Assembly: GCA_041679065.1 (NCBI GenBank) | Contig: JBBABI010000041.1 | Location: 1-10,478 of the forward strand | From: CAJBLF01 sp041679065 | GTDB taxonomy: Bacteria; Patescibacteriota; Gracilibacteria; Absconditabacterales; Absconditicoccaceae | DNA: 10,478 bases | Direction of reading: 5' to 3' | Shown here: one piece after another, positions 1-6,665 of the stretch | How the letters are laid out: each line of letters starts with the position of its first letter | Numbering within the stretch: the stretch's first letter is position 1 | The notes under the pieces: model-generated | The model's input: the letters and a program-made list of their open reading frames with translations, nothing else | What the model was told of the DNA's origin: nothing | Databases searched by the model: none | Made by a program: the position numbers and the translations under genes

Positions 1-890
1 ATATAGCTATTGAGTCCTTCTGTTTCGCTGATGACTTGTTTCTTGCCTTTTTTGCTTTCTTTAAGAATTTCCAAAATATTTGAATCGCGATATTGTTTAT
101 GGAGTTTCTTGATATTGTTAAATCAGATACATGATTCATGATGCATGATTCATGATTTTTCCTTCCCGGATTCTGTTTTCTTGCATCCCATGCCTACCGG
201 CAGGCAGGTTGGATCTTGAATCTTGCATCCATATATTGCATTCAATTCCGTAGCAATGCCAAAATGTCAGGTAAGGTCAGGCCTATTGGTTAGTGACTTA
301 TTATCTACATCCAGGACATATCCTTCCAATCGCGGATATTTCGCTTTCAATGGTTTACCTAGATCATCATCGGTAATATCGTCGAAATCATAGCCAGTGA
401 CGTGTGTTGAGTTACTAGTGACGAGATCATTTTTATGCGTTACGCGTCACTCCTTACTCGTTACTGCTGTGGAAAGTGCCCATATTTCATGCTTATCCAA
501 ATCTTCGTTAATTCACAGCTCTTCCTTGCTGCAGATCATGCCATGAGAATCCATGCCTCTCATTTTTCTTGGTTCAATCGTGATGTCTATCTTAGGGAGA
601 TATGCTCCGGGAAGCGCGACAGGGACATATAATCACTTCGCAACATTCACTCCGCCGCAGAGAATTTGATGGCTTCAGCTTTTGCCGCAATCTACCTGAC
701 AGACAGAAAGTTTATCAGCGTCCGGATGTTTTTCGCAGCTCGTAACTTTCCCGATGACGACCAATTCAGGAATCTTTCTTTCCTGGATATGCTCTATTTC
801 CGCAGTCTTCAAAATAAGCTCTTGAGCGATATGCTGAGGAGCATCATTAATAGAAATAAATTTCTGCAAGAGTGATGAACTATATTTCAT
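1..890 (-). CDS. pheT: Phenylalanine-tRNA ligase beta subunit, N-terminal part (runs off window)
   Basis: This is the beta subunit of the tetrameric enzyme that charges tRNA-Phe in the cytoplasm. About 296 residues are visible, and the C-terminal part lies beyond position 1. The N-terminus resembles PheT (MKYSSSLLQKFISI). The tRNA-binding OB-fold domain follows at roughly residues 40-150, with VVIGKVTSCEKHPDADKLSV, CGGVNV, VALPGAYLPK and MICSKEELGINED. VLDVDNKSLTNRPDLTGHFG is the typical segment after it. Seven in-frame TGA codons are read as Gly, including the G of EELG and of NRPDLTGH, where the family has glycine. The ATG at 888-890 is the first start after an in-frame TAA at 906-908; no Shine-Dalgarno is seen. 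Three repeat-like stretches (about 436-465, 179-230 and 131-156) are read through in frame, giving a Cys/Pro-rich and a His/Met-rich segment not expected in PheT. It lies downstream of hicBA on the same strand. Family call is firm. Confidence 0.95.
131..156. repeat. 12-bp direct repeat inside pheT
   Basis: ATGATTCATGAT occurs at 131-142 and again, after a 2-nt GC spacer, at 145-156. The unit is partly self-complementary (ATGAT/ATCAT-type). It is read in frame by pheT and contributes the His/Met/Ser-rich residues around 245-253. Confidence 0.85.
179..230. repeat. Palindrome flanked by 10-bp direct repeats inside pheT
   Basis: TCTTGCATCC occurs at 179-188 and 221-230. Between them, 191-206 (TGCCTACCGGCAGGCA) is a palindrome with one mismatch, a G-U pair in RNA. 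It shares the GCCTGCC/GGCAGGC core with the palindrome at 927-944. The block is read in frame by pheT and encodes a Cys-containing insert near residues 221-237. Confidence 0.8.
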
Positions 891-918
891 TTTTGAAAGA
901 AAAATTTACGAATTAAAA

Positions 919-951
919 GATTACGCCTGCCTGCCAGCAGGCAGAGATTAC
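919..951. repeat. Short palindrome bounded by GATTAC direct repeats
   Basis: CTGCCTGC (927-934) and GCAGGCAG (937-944) form a perfect 8-bp stem with a CA loop. The palindromic block lies between two copies of GATTAC at 919-924 and 946-951, which looks like a target-site duplication. It sits in the leader between hicA and pheT. The same GC-rich core appears inside pheT at 191-206. Confidence 0.75.
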
Positions 952-1019
952 AAAATGCTGATTAATAATAAACAACAGTAAGTATATAGATATTTATAAT
1001 CAAAAAAAAAGAGAAAAGA

Positions 1020-1241
1020 TTATTTCCCCATGGTAGCAATGACATATTCACTATCTAGTCCTGATTGATCAACTATGGCTCTAAATGTTCCATAAGGAAC
1101 ATCTTTGGAGTGTATGGGGACAATAATAATTGTTCATGACGCATTTTTGAGTTTGATATGAGATCACTTTTGAGAAACTTTATGAAATCATTCTTTTTCA
1201 AAAAAATTCAATATTTTTCTAGCTGAATATATTTTAGGCAT
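1020..1241 (-). CDS. hicA: HicA-family toxin (mRNA interferase)
   Basis: A 73-residue protein of HicA size and pattern. HicA toxins are double-stranded-RNA-binding-like ribonucleases that cut mRNA when not held by HicB. The diagnostic segment is KVSQKGSHIKLKNASGT followed by VPIHSKDVPYGTFRAIVDQS; the family has QKGSHhxy, then hPxHxxxxhxxGTLRxIhxQAGL. The catalytic histidine of the family corresponds to H in QKGSH, about residue 28. Three in-frame TGA codons give Gly, one of them the conserved G of QKGSH. The ATG (1239-1241) overlaps the end of hicB by 8 nt, so the two are translationally coupled. The stop is TAA. With the standard code this gene is invisible, being cut into short pieces. Regulation is presumably by HicB, as in the family. 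Confidence 0.9.
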
Positions 1242-1449
1242 GCTGATAGGAAATCTCTAGTAAACGAGGGAATTTGATAGCTGTTTCTTGAACTATTTTT
1301 TCATTTTCCAAAAACAGATCAAGTGCTTCTTTGGTATTTTCTAAACATTCTTTTTCTGTTTTTCCAAAACTACTGACATTGTTTTCCATGATTCTTCCTA
1401 TAAACGTCTTTCCTTCCTGTCGAAGGATAATATGGAAATTTGTTTTCAT
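1234..1449 (-). CDS. hicB: HicB-family antitoxin
   Basis: A 71-residue protein with the partial RNase-H-like fold of HicB antitoxins: NFHIILRQEGKTFIGRI (first strands), VSSFGKTEKECLENTKEALD (family pattern hxxxGxTxeEAlxNhxEAlxLyLE) and LFLENEK. HicB binds and blocks HicA and usually represses its own operon. No DNA-binding extension is visible C-terminally; the protein ends in a short tail. I chose the ATG at 1447-1449, which places the fold directly at the N-terminus; an upstream ATG at 1512 would add an unrelated hydrophobic stretch. The order is antitoxin first, toxin second, with an 8-nt overlap. It contains no TGA-Gly; all three glycines use GGN. Confidence 0.88.
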   Translation of the reverse strand: MKTNFHIILRQEGKTFIGRIMENNVSSFGKTEKECLENTKEALDLFLENEKIVQETAIKFPRLLEISYQHA

Positions 1450-1526
1450 CGGAAATCTAATAATGAAATAAACATAACAAAGATATTGTAAGAAAATCGG
1501 GGAAAAAAGCAATGAAAAATGTTTTC

Positions 1527-1566
1527 AAAAAAAGGAAAAGAATCACCCGCATAAGGCAATTCTTTT
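1527..1566 (-). terminator. Probable intrinsic terminator after the membrane-protein gene
   Basis: On the minus strand an 8-bp AT-rich stem (AAAAGAAT at 1566-1559, ATTCTTTT at 1543-1536) is followed by CC and seven Ts (1533-1527). A second small hairpin, TGTCTG/CAGACA with a 4-nt loop, lies at 1569-1584. The stem is weak, so efficiency is uncertain. It would separate the 1592-2281 gene from hicBA. Confidence 0.45.
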
Positions 1567-1591
1567 TCTGTCTGGATTCAGACACTTGTTA

Positions 1592-2281
1592 TTAATGAAA
1601 TGCATATACGATACTATAATGCATATTCAAACAGTAATTATGCCATCTTTTGTATCGCTTATTCCCCCAAACGATTCGTACAGGCCCATCGATGAAGGTT
1701 GAATCACATGGTTTTGGACATCCGAAGATGCCAATCGCACAAATCATAAATATTGGAAGAGATATCATTCTTATGATCCACACGATAATCGGCCGATGGA
1801 TAAATTTCATGATGGCGACGAAGAGAACTTTTTTGATGCTTTTTGTCTTCTGTCGTACAGTTGCATTACTTGTAACCAATGCGATCATTCCTACAATACA
1901 ATACAGTTGCAGTACTTTATATACCAATAATCCTACATTATTGGAATTTAGTATCTCCTTCAGTGAAGATTTTGAAGGAAAGCAGATGACACTGATGGCC
2001 AAAAGTGACGAAAGAGCTAATTCCCATAGTAAAAATCTCTTTAATCCGTTGTTCTTGTTTGTTTTCATTTTTTCGTTCGTTTTTAATTGATTGTTTTTAT
2101 TTGTTTTTTGCCATACACTCGTTATCACTTCTAAGTGATGCGGTAATTTTGATGGTCTAGTACCATAGATCATAACGGTAGGCACAGCCACCAATATGAA
2201 GACTATTATACTTACAATCCTCATAGCCCATAAGGCATAAGGATTTTTTTTGTATTTGAATATTTTTTCTTCTATGTTCAT
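1592..2281 (-). CDS. Four-helix membrane protein, unknown function
   Basis: I do not recognise this 229-residue protein. Hydrophobic segments suggest four membrane helices at about 16-39, 83-101, 116-137 and 164-187. The first and last resemble each other (ALWAMRIVSIIVF and IIVWIIRMISLPIF, each ending in Tyr/Phe-Gly and a Pro), which hints at an old internal duplication. The loop after helix 1 is polar and holds a direct repeat, KTNKNN-x-LK, near residues 59-67 and 73-81. The C-terminal 40 residues are rich in Lys, Arg, His, Tyr and Trp. The start at 2279-2281 is preferred because the -10 box at 2304-2309 lies downstream of the other possible ATG (2312-2314). All eight glycines are GGN, with no TGA. 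It is divergent from the two peptidase genes, with promoters interleaved, so they may be co-regulated. The stop is TAA. Confidence 0.75.
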   Translation of the reverse strand: MNIEEKIFKYKKNPYALWAMRIVSIIVFILVAVPTVMIYGTRPSKLPHHLEVITSVWQKTNKNNQLKTNEKMKTNKNNGLKRFLLWELALSSLLAISVICFPSKSSLKEILNSNNVGLLVYKVLQLYCIVGMIALVTSNATVRQKTKSIKKVLFVAIMKFIHRPIIVWIIRMISLPIFMICAIGIFGCPKPCDSTFIDGPVRIVWGNKRYKRWHNYCLNMHYSIVYAFH

Positions 2282-2303
2282 ATTTTTTTGTTTTAGTATA
2301 CTA

Positions 2304-2333
2304 AGTATATACATATTTAGAATTAAAAGTCAA
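2304..2333 (-). promoter_or_regulatory. Sigma70-like promoter of the membrane-protein gene
   Basis: Minus-strand TTGACT (2333-2328), 18-nt spacer and TATACT (2309-2304). Transcription would begin near 2297, about 16 nt before the ATG at 2281. This decides the start codon of that gene. Confidence 0.6.
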
Positions 2334-2339
2334 TAAAAT

Positions 2340-2367
2340 TTGCAAAATAAAAAATTCTGATTATAAT
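2340..2367 (+). promoter_or_regulatory. Sigma70-like promoter of the two-peptidase operon
   Basis: TTGCAA (2340-2345), 16-nt spacer and a perfect TATAAT (2362-2367). The expected transcript start (about 2374) lies just past the ATG at 2370, so the ATG at 2397 is the likelier start. It is back-to-back with the minus-strand promoter at 2304-2333. Confidence 0.6.
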
Positions 2368-2396
2368 TAATGCATTTTACATTTCTCTTCTCCTTT

Positions 2397-3065
2397 ATGA
2401 GAAAGACATCTCGCTTACCACTTTCCGGGCATAAAATCATCTCTCTTCCAGAGATGAAGGATTTTATGATATATAAACAGAACAACGAAGACTCTTGTGG
2501 GTTATGTACAGGTAAGATGGTAATAAATGCCATCTTGAAGAAATCATGAATTAAAAAATCCATCAACGAAAACGATATCATCAAAGAAATGATTCTTCCT
2601 AGAGTAGAATTATTCAAGGAATATATCGGTATTACACCAGGAGAATTACAAACTGCACTACAGGAAACATTATCCGAACATAAATTGCCTTATACAGCCC
2701 TAGAGAAACAGCTTATTTCCTATCCAGAGATAAAAGATTTTCTGACACAGTGATCTTATCTGATCTTTTCATACATGGGAAATGCCATAGATAATCCCTA
2801 TAAAATGAAGAAGGGGAAGAAAGATATGTTGTTGAAAGATATCCATCATCCTCATTATGTCGTTCTTCTGTGAATAGATGAAAAAAGAAAAATAGCGACG
2901 ATAGCAAATCCTTTTGGCTATAAAGAAGAGATTGATCTCCAAGAATTTCGGGAACGTATATCGTTGGATCCCAAATATTTGCACTCTAGTGTATTATATT
3001 TGCCATTAGTAGAAAGCTGACTGTATATGCCACGTAGTTGTGTGATTGTTGTTCCAAATAGATAA
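2397..3065 (+). CDS. C39/papain-like cysteine peptidase domain protein
   Basis: A 222-residue protein when four TGA codons (residues 51, 119, 159, 208) are read as Gly. The layout fits the C39-like fold: oxyanion Gln and nucleophile Cys in YKQNNEDSCGLC (Q28, C34), followed by the helix TGKMVINAIL; catalytic His in HPHYVVLLGID (H153); and the third residue in IATIANPFG (N171), where the family usually has Asp or Asn before P-x-G. The C39 peptidase of ABC exporters cuts double-glycine leaders, but no transporter part is attached here and the substrate is unknown. There is no signal peptide with the chosen start. A longer form from ATG 2370 would add nine residues that lie upstream of the expected transcript start. 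Only 26 nt separate it from the zinc peptidase gene, so they probably form one operon. Fold call is fairly sure, substrate is not. Confidence 0.75.
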
Positions 3066-3091
3066 ATAGTTTTATATCGTTACCAAACAAC

Positions 3092-4231
3092 ATGTCGGAA
3101 AAAGAGAAAATAACTGCAGAGGATATCGCTCATGATTTTCGATACCATGAGGCACTGGAAACCAAAAGGAAAGAGCTTCTGGGTAATCTGCGCAGTGATG
3201 CATATGCAGGATATACAGAAGTCTATAGCTGAGATACAAAAAAACTTTTAGAGAAATTACAATCTTACGGCATCCATGTCAAAAAGATGTGATTGCTCTT
3301 GGATATCCGAAGCAAAATTACGGGCATCAAAATGGTCGGATTGGGAATCGGTCCTTTGATAGGCATAGAAAAAGACAGTAAAGATGTAGAGTCTACAATC
3401 ACTCACGAAGCTATTCATGTCAAACAATATAAAGAAAATACTCCCGTAGATTTTTTAAAAGCATGGTTATGATTCATTAAGTTCGGAATCAAAGAACAAG
3501 GGAAAATAATGAAAAACCTGAAAAACGAGAGAAAAAGATACGGTACGAGAACAGCACGAAGATATTCTATAAACAATTCTCCCATGGAATATGAGGCATA
3601 TTTGCATGAAGGCAATATCAACTATCTGGAAAAAAGAAAACCGTTCGCATACAAGCAATTTGAAACGCCAAAAGGCCGTTCGATTGCCGTTCAAGAATTG
3701 ATGAATAAAGATATTGATAAGAGGGTGAAGAAGACGGATGAATTGGTTAATATGGTACGAACAAAAAAAGATATCAGTAGGGAAAATGTTGCTATGATAA
3801 ACACGTTTATGGATGAATTATTGCAAGATGCTAGAAAAATACAACAAATCAAAAAAGAATATGGACAAGGAGACTGGGAACTTATTTCTACCTTCAAAAC
3901 ACCCAAATGACCTATGGTGCGATTGGAAGCAGAGAAAAATAGAGATAAGAGATTAGAAATTCTAGACAAATTATTAGTCAAAGAACATGCAGTAGTGCAG
4001 GAACTAAAAAAGGATAAGAGAATAAAATTGCTTTCTTCTCAGGAAGAGATGGACGAGACGTGAATTATCAAAATCACTGCCAAAATGATGGATAATGATG
4101 ATCTTTTGACGATACTACAAAACAATCCCGAAATACAAAAATTAGCTCCGGAAATGAAGATTGCCTATAGCAGATATGATAAGATGGGTAATCTTACCAG
4201 AACATATATCAGGATGTCGTTTGTTCAATAA
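3092..4231 (+). CDS. Predicted HEXXH zinc metallopeptidase with charged C-terminal tail
   Basis: A 379-residue protein with five TGA codons read as Gly. The zincin motif is HEAIH (residues 105-109) in STITHEAIHVKQYKEN. A candidate third ligand lies in SPMEYEAYLHEGN (E166 or E168), the spacing and ExxA-like context of gluzincins. The motif is preceded by MVGLGIGPLIGIEKDS, which could form the edge strand of the active-site sheet. Residues from about 195 to 350 are rich in Lys, Glu, Leu and Ile and look helical, probably coiled coil (VKKTDELVNMVRTKKD; DKRLEILDKLLVKEHAVVQE). No signal peptide or membrane helix is visible, so it is likely cytoplasmic unless carried out otherwise. It is the second gene of a two-peptidase unit. 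I do not recognise the exact family. Under the standard code only a C-terminal-middle fragment (from about 3509) and smaller pieces would be called, and the active site would be lost. Confidence 0.78.
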
Positions 4232-4280
4232 TGCATACAAATCCCTTTTTGTTATAGTATAGTAATGTACTATGAAGAAA

Positions 4281-4535
4281 TTATATGGTATCATAAATGC
4301 TTTGTCTTGTGTCAATTTTGAAAATTTCTACTACATTTTTTCAGTATTTGAAAATTACCCTATAGTTCCCTACTCTCAACCTATAAAATCCAAGATGCCC
4401 TGGTTGTATTTTTTTGATATCCAGTCATGAGTTATTTCATCACAAAAGAAAAATCTTATCCAATAGTTTCTCAATGTCATGCTTTGGAAGACATTTCAAT
4501 TCTTTTTTTGCTTTTCCATTTAAAATTATTTTCAT
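4281..4535 (-). CDS. RelE/ParE-superfamily toxin
   Basis: An 84-residue protein with four TGA-Gly codons (including two consecutive ones). The pattern is that of RelE/ParE toxins: N-terminal helices (KKELKCLPKHDIEKLLDKI), then KIQPGHLGFYRLRVGNYRVI, where the family has h-x-G-x-x-G-x-YRLRhGdYRhhY, and the last strand VVEIFKIDTRQSIY (family hxhhxhGHRxxhY). RelE members cut mRNA on the ribosome and ParE members poison gyrase; the sequence alone does not separate them. The ATG overlaps the antitoxin end by 10 nt. The gene ends in TAA at 4281-4283, 49 nt from the convergent peptidase gene. It is completely broken in the standard code, which makes the antitoxin look like an orphan. Confidence 0.88.
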
Positions 4536-4720
4536 AAGAGTTCCTTTCTTACTTTATCAAAAGAATCAAACTTCCCTTTTTGTCTTTTTTGAAGTTCCTT
4601 TTGCTCATCATCAGATAAAGCATTCCAAAACATGTTTTCTTTGTGCTGGAAAATATAATCCAAAATAATATCAACTTTGCGTTTCAAAGATATGTTCTTT
4701 GTAAGAGTCGTTGTGGCCAT
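4526..4720 (-). CDS. Antitoxin of the RelE-like toxin
   Basis: A 64-residue, highly charged small protein directly upstream of the toxin and overlapping it by 10 nt, the usual antitoxin arrangement. The N-terminal half (residues 9-33) is helical with alternating charge and hydrophobic residues. The second half, NALSDDEQKELQKRQKGKFD, is acidic then basic, as in toxin-binding tails. The last Gly is a TGA codon just before Lys-TAA; in the standard code the gene would end two codons earlier. I do not recognise a specific antitoxin family, so the role rests on position, size and overlap. By analogy it probably represses the shared promoter at 4751-4778. Confidence 0.75.
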
Positions 4721-4750
4721 GAGTGAATGAGTTATTATATAAACGCAGAT

Positions 4751-4778
4751 AATATAAGAATCCTTTCCTTGTTTTCAA
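4751..4778 (-). promoter_or_regulatory. Promoter of the RelE-like toxin-antitoxin operon
   Basis: Minus-strand TTGAAA (4778-4773), 16-nt spacer and TATATT (4756-4751). The start of transcription would be near 4744, about 24 nt before the antitoxin ATG. A second TATAAT lies at 4739-4734. Confidence 0.5.
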
Positions 4779-4852
4779 TATTATTTGTTATTCGTATATC
4801 GATTTTAAAATTCCCAAATTTTTAAATTCTAAAATTCTATTTAAATCCTTCC

Positions 4853-4882
4853 TTGAAAAATTAAGGCATTTTAGTATATAAA
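4853..4882 (+). promoter_or_regulatory. Sigma70-like promoter upstream of the structured leader and GH3 gene
   Basis: TTGAAA (4853-4858), 18-nt spacer and TATAAA (4877-4882). Transcription would start near 4889, ten nt before the long stem that opens the candidate RNA element. Confidence 0.55.
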
Positions 4883-4898
4883 TACTTCGCGTGATTTT

Positions 4899-5011
4899 AC
4901 CCCGCAAAGCAAAAAGCTACATATCCCGGAGATTTTCCAGGATAGACCCACAAGCTTATGCCAACATCTGGCGAAAATGAATGCTCTCTAGAAGAAGACT
5001 GCTTGCGGGGT
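4899..5011 (+). ncRNA. Candidate structured RNA or leader element, family unknown
   Basis: ACCCCGCAA-a-GC (4899-4910) pairs with GCTTGCGGGGT (5001-5011), an 11-bp GC-rich stem with one bulged A closing about 113 nt. Inside, AAGCT (4915-4919) and AGCTT (4954-4958) can close an arm with inner pairing ATCC.GGA / TCC.GGAT, and GCCA-acatc-TGGC forms a second hairpin near 4961-4973. Together they would make a multi-branch junction. It lies just after a promoter and about 75 nt before the GH3 start. I compared it by eye with 5S rRNA, SRP RNA and c-di-GMP-I riboswitch motifs and found no proper match. It could be a leader element or a small RNA; chance pairing is not excluded. Confidence 0.3.
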
Positions 5012-5084
5012 GCAGTGTCGGTTGCAGTTCATTTTAATGCCGTGTGGTATAAACCTGCGGTACTTTATATTGGTTTTAGAATCT

Positions 5085-6605
5085 ATGATCATAGACTCTA
5101 TCTGTCATATGTTCATCAAGGGATTTCTGATGATCAGGAAGCCGACGAAACAGTCCTACAAACATCAACAGAAGGTGTTGTTTCATCTGATCAAACAGGC
5201 AGAGAATACCGTATTCGGCAAACAGTACGGATTCAGCGATATCAAAAGCATCCAAGATTTCCAGCGTAATGTGCCTATCTCGCATTACAAAGATTTTGAA
5301 CATCGGATACATTATATGCTTAGAGGGGAGAAAGACATCACCTATCCTGGCAAAATTCCGCGGTTCGCTACTTCATCAGGGACAACCTGAAGCAGCAAAA
5401 AATACATCCCCATCACCAAAGAAACACTCAAAAATACTCATATCAAGGCTAGTCTTGATATCCTCAATCGGTATTACAAAAGCAATCCCAAGAGCAAAGT
5501 CACTCAGGGAAAATTTGTGGTGATTGGCGGGATCATGGAAAAAAATCCCTATACCCAGAAAAAGAATGTCGGGTATCTGACAGCTATTTTCCAGAAAAAT
5601 CAGCCCAAACTCACGGAACTCATCAGGAGACCTACCAATAAGATTACCTATATGGAAGACTGGGAAGAGAAGATCACCAAGACCGTCATGCAGACAGTCA
5701 ATGCCAATGTGACCAGTATTGCGGGTCAGCCTTCCTGGTGTCTGGACTTTTTCTATAGAGTCCTCAAACATACCGGGAAAAATAATATCTTAGAAGTCCG
5801 GCCGAATTTTGAAGTATTCATGCGAGGCGGTATGCCGATAGATCTCTATATGTCTCAATACAAGAAAATTTTTCCTTCCGATAAGGTTAAGTATTATCAG
5901 ACCTATTCCGCATCAGAATGATTTTTTTCTGTTCAATGCGATAATGACGATCCTAATATGTATCTACTGACCGACAATGGTGTTTTCTATGAATTCATTC
6001 CAGTCGAGGAATATGGGAAAAATGATCCCAATATTCTCACGTTAAACGAAGTGGAACTAGATAAAGATTATGTTATGGTGATCACCACCAATGCAGGATT
6101 ACGAAGATACATCCTAGGAGATACCATCAAATTCACTTCCCTCAATCCATGGAAAATCAAAGTATCCTGAAGGACAAAATATTATATCGATCTGGTAGGT
6201 GAGGGGACAACTGTAGAGCATACTGATAAGGCGATCATGGAAGCATGCAAAAAAACCAATACCATCGCTACGGAATACACTGTCGGTCCTGTCGTCTGTA
6301 CGGAAACCGAACTCGGCGCTTATGAATGGGTAATAGAATTCAGTAAGGAGCCTGAAAATCTTCAGCATTTTACTCGTGTTCTGGATCAGGAATTGCAAAG
6401 AGCGTTTTCCAATTACTATGACGAAAGGAATTACAATAAGACACTCAAACAGCTTATCGTCCATCAAGCTCCTCAAGGCACGTTCTATAGCTGGTTGAAA
6501 TCGCACAATAGGATAGGCGGACAATTCAAAGTCCCTAAATTATACAATAGCAGAGAGATTTTGGATGAACTTATTCCGCTTGCAGATAAGAATATCCAGA
6601 AATAA
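5085..6605 (+). CDS. GH3-family acyl-acid amido synthetase (adenylate-forming)
   Basis: About 506 residues, a normal length for bacterial GH3 proteins, once three TGA codons are read as Gly. All three fall in conserved motifs: the ATP phosphate loop FATSSGTTG-SSKKYIPIT (G102), the nucleotide-binding YYQTYSASEGFFSVQ (G279), and the hinge IKVSGRTKYYIDLVGE (G362). Other family marks are HLIKQAENTVFGKQYGF, ISHYKDFEHRI, GVFYEFIPVEEY, and YILGDTIKF (G345-D346). GH3 enzymes adenylate a carboxylic acid and join it to an amino acid. In plants the substrates are hormones; bacterial substrates are mostly unknown. The protein appears cytoplasmic. The start is uncertain: ATG 5085 fits the family N-terminus, while GTG 5010, ATG 5037 and ATG 5109 are alternatives. 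It appears monocistronic with a long leader, and faces the genes at 6666-7511. Confidence 0.88.
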
Positions 6606-6633
6606 AAAAAACCCTCCAGAATTACCGAGGGTT
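6604..6633 (-). terminator. Intrinsic terminator of the 6666-7511 operon
   Basis: On the minus strand AACCCTC (6633-6627) and GAGGGTT (6616-6610) form a 7-bp stem with a 10-nt loop, followed by a run of Ts (6609-6604). The hairpin begins just past the GH3 stop codon and may also help end that transcript on the plus strand, where the following sequence is less T-rich. Confidence 0.8.
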
Positions 6634-6665
6634 ATAATAGTAAATATTTTCAGCTTAGCGTTTCA

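Larger units (their letters stand above)
4721..5084. other. Intergenic region between the antitoxin and GH3 genes
   Basis: This 364-nt stretch holds no convincing gene. 4721-4778 contains the minus-strand toxin-antitoxin promoter. 4800-4850 is very AT-rich, with repeated TTAAAATTC-like words. 4853-4882 is a plus-strand promoter. 4899-5011 is a candidate structured RNA. 5012-5084 is the remaining leader and contains a TG-extended TATAAA (5048-5053) that could act as a second promoter. Confidence 0.6.

Noticed and set aside
435..875. Plus-strand open frames opposite pheT
   Set aside because: They are antisense shadows of the pheT reading frame, whose motifs are unmistakable.
1650..2090. A 146-codon plus-strand open frame opposite the membrane protein gene
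   Set aside because: The minus frame is longer, has a matching promoter and a regular membrane topology; the plus frame has neither promoter nor recognisable features. Not excluded with certainty.
2330..2984. Minus-strand open frames opposite the C39-like gene
   Set aside because: They are shadows. The plus frame with TGA as Gly is continuous and carries Cys, His and Asn motifs in the right order.
4254..4273. Inverted repeat ATAGTA-atg-TACTAT between convergent genes as a terminator
   Set aside because: The stem is short and AT-only, and neither strand has a proper T-run directly after it.
4899..5011. 5S rRNA, SRP RNA or c-di-GMP-I riboswitch
   Set aside because: The length and closing stem recall 5S rRNA and CGCAAAGC recalls the riboswitch, but the conserved cores (CCGAAC/GGAAG, GGAAGGnAGCAG, CACAGGGCAAACC) are missing.
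4958..5269. A plus-strand open frame of about 103 codons before and into the GH3 gene
   Set aside because: It overlaps the GH3 reading frame in another frame, and the GH3 frame carries clear family motifs.
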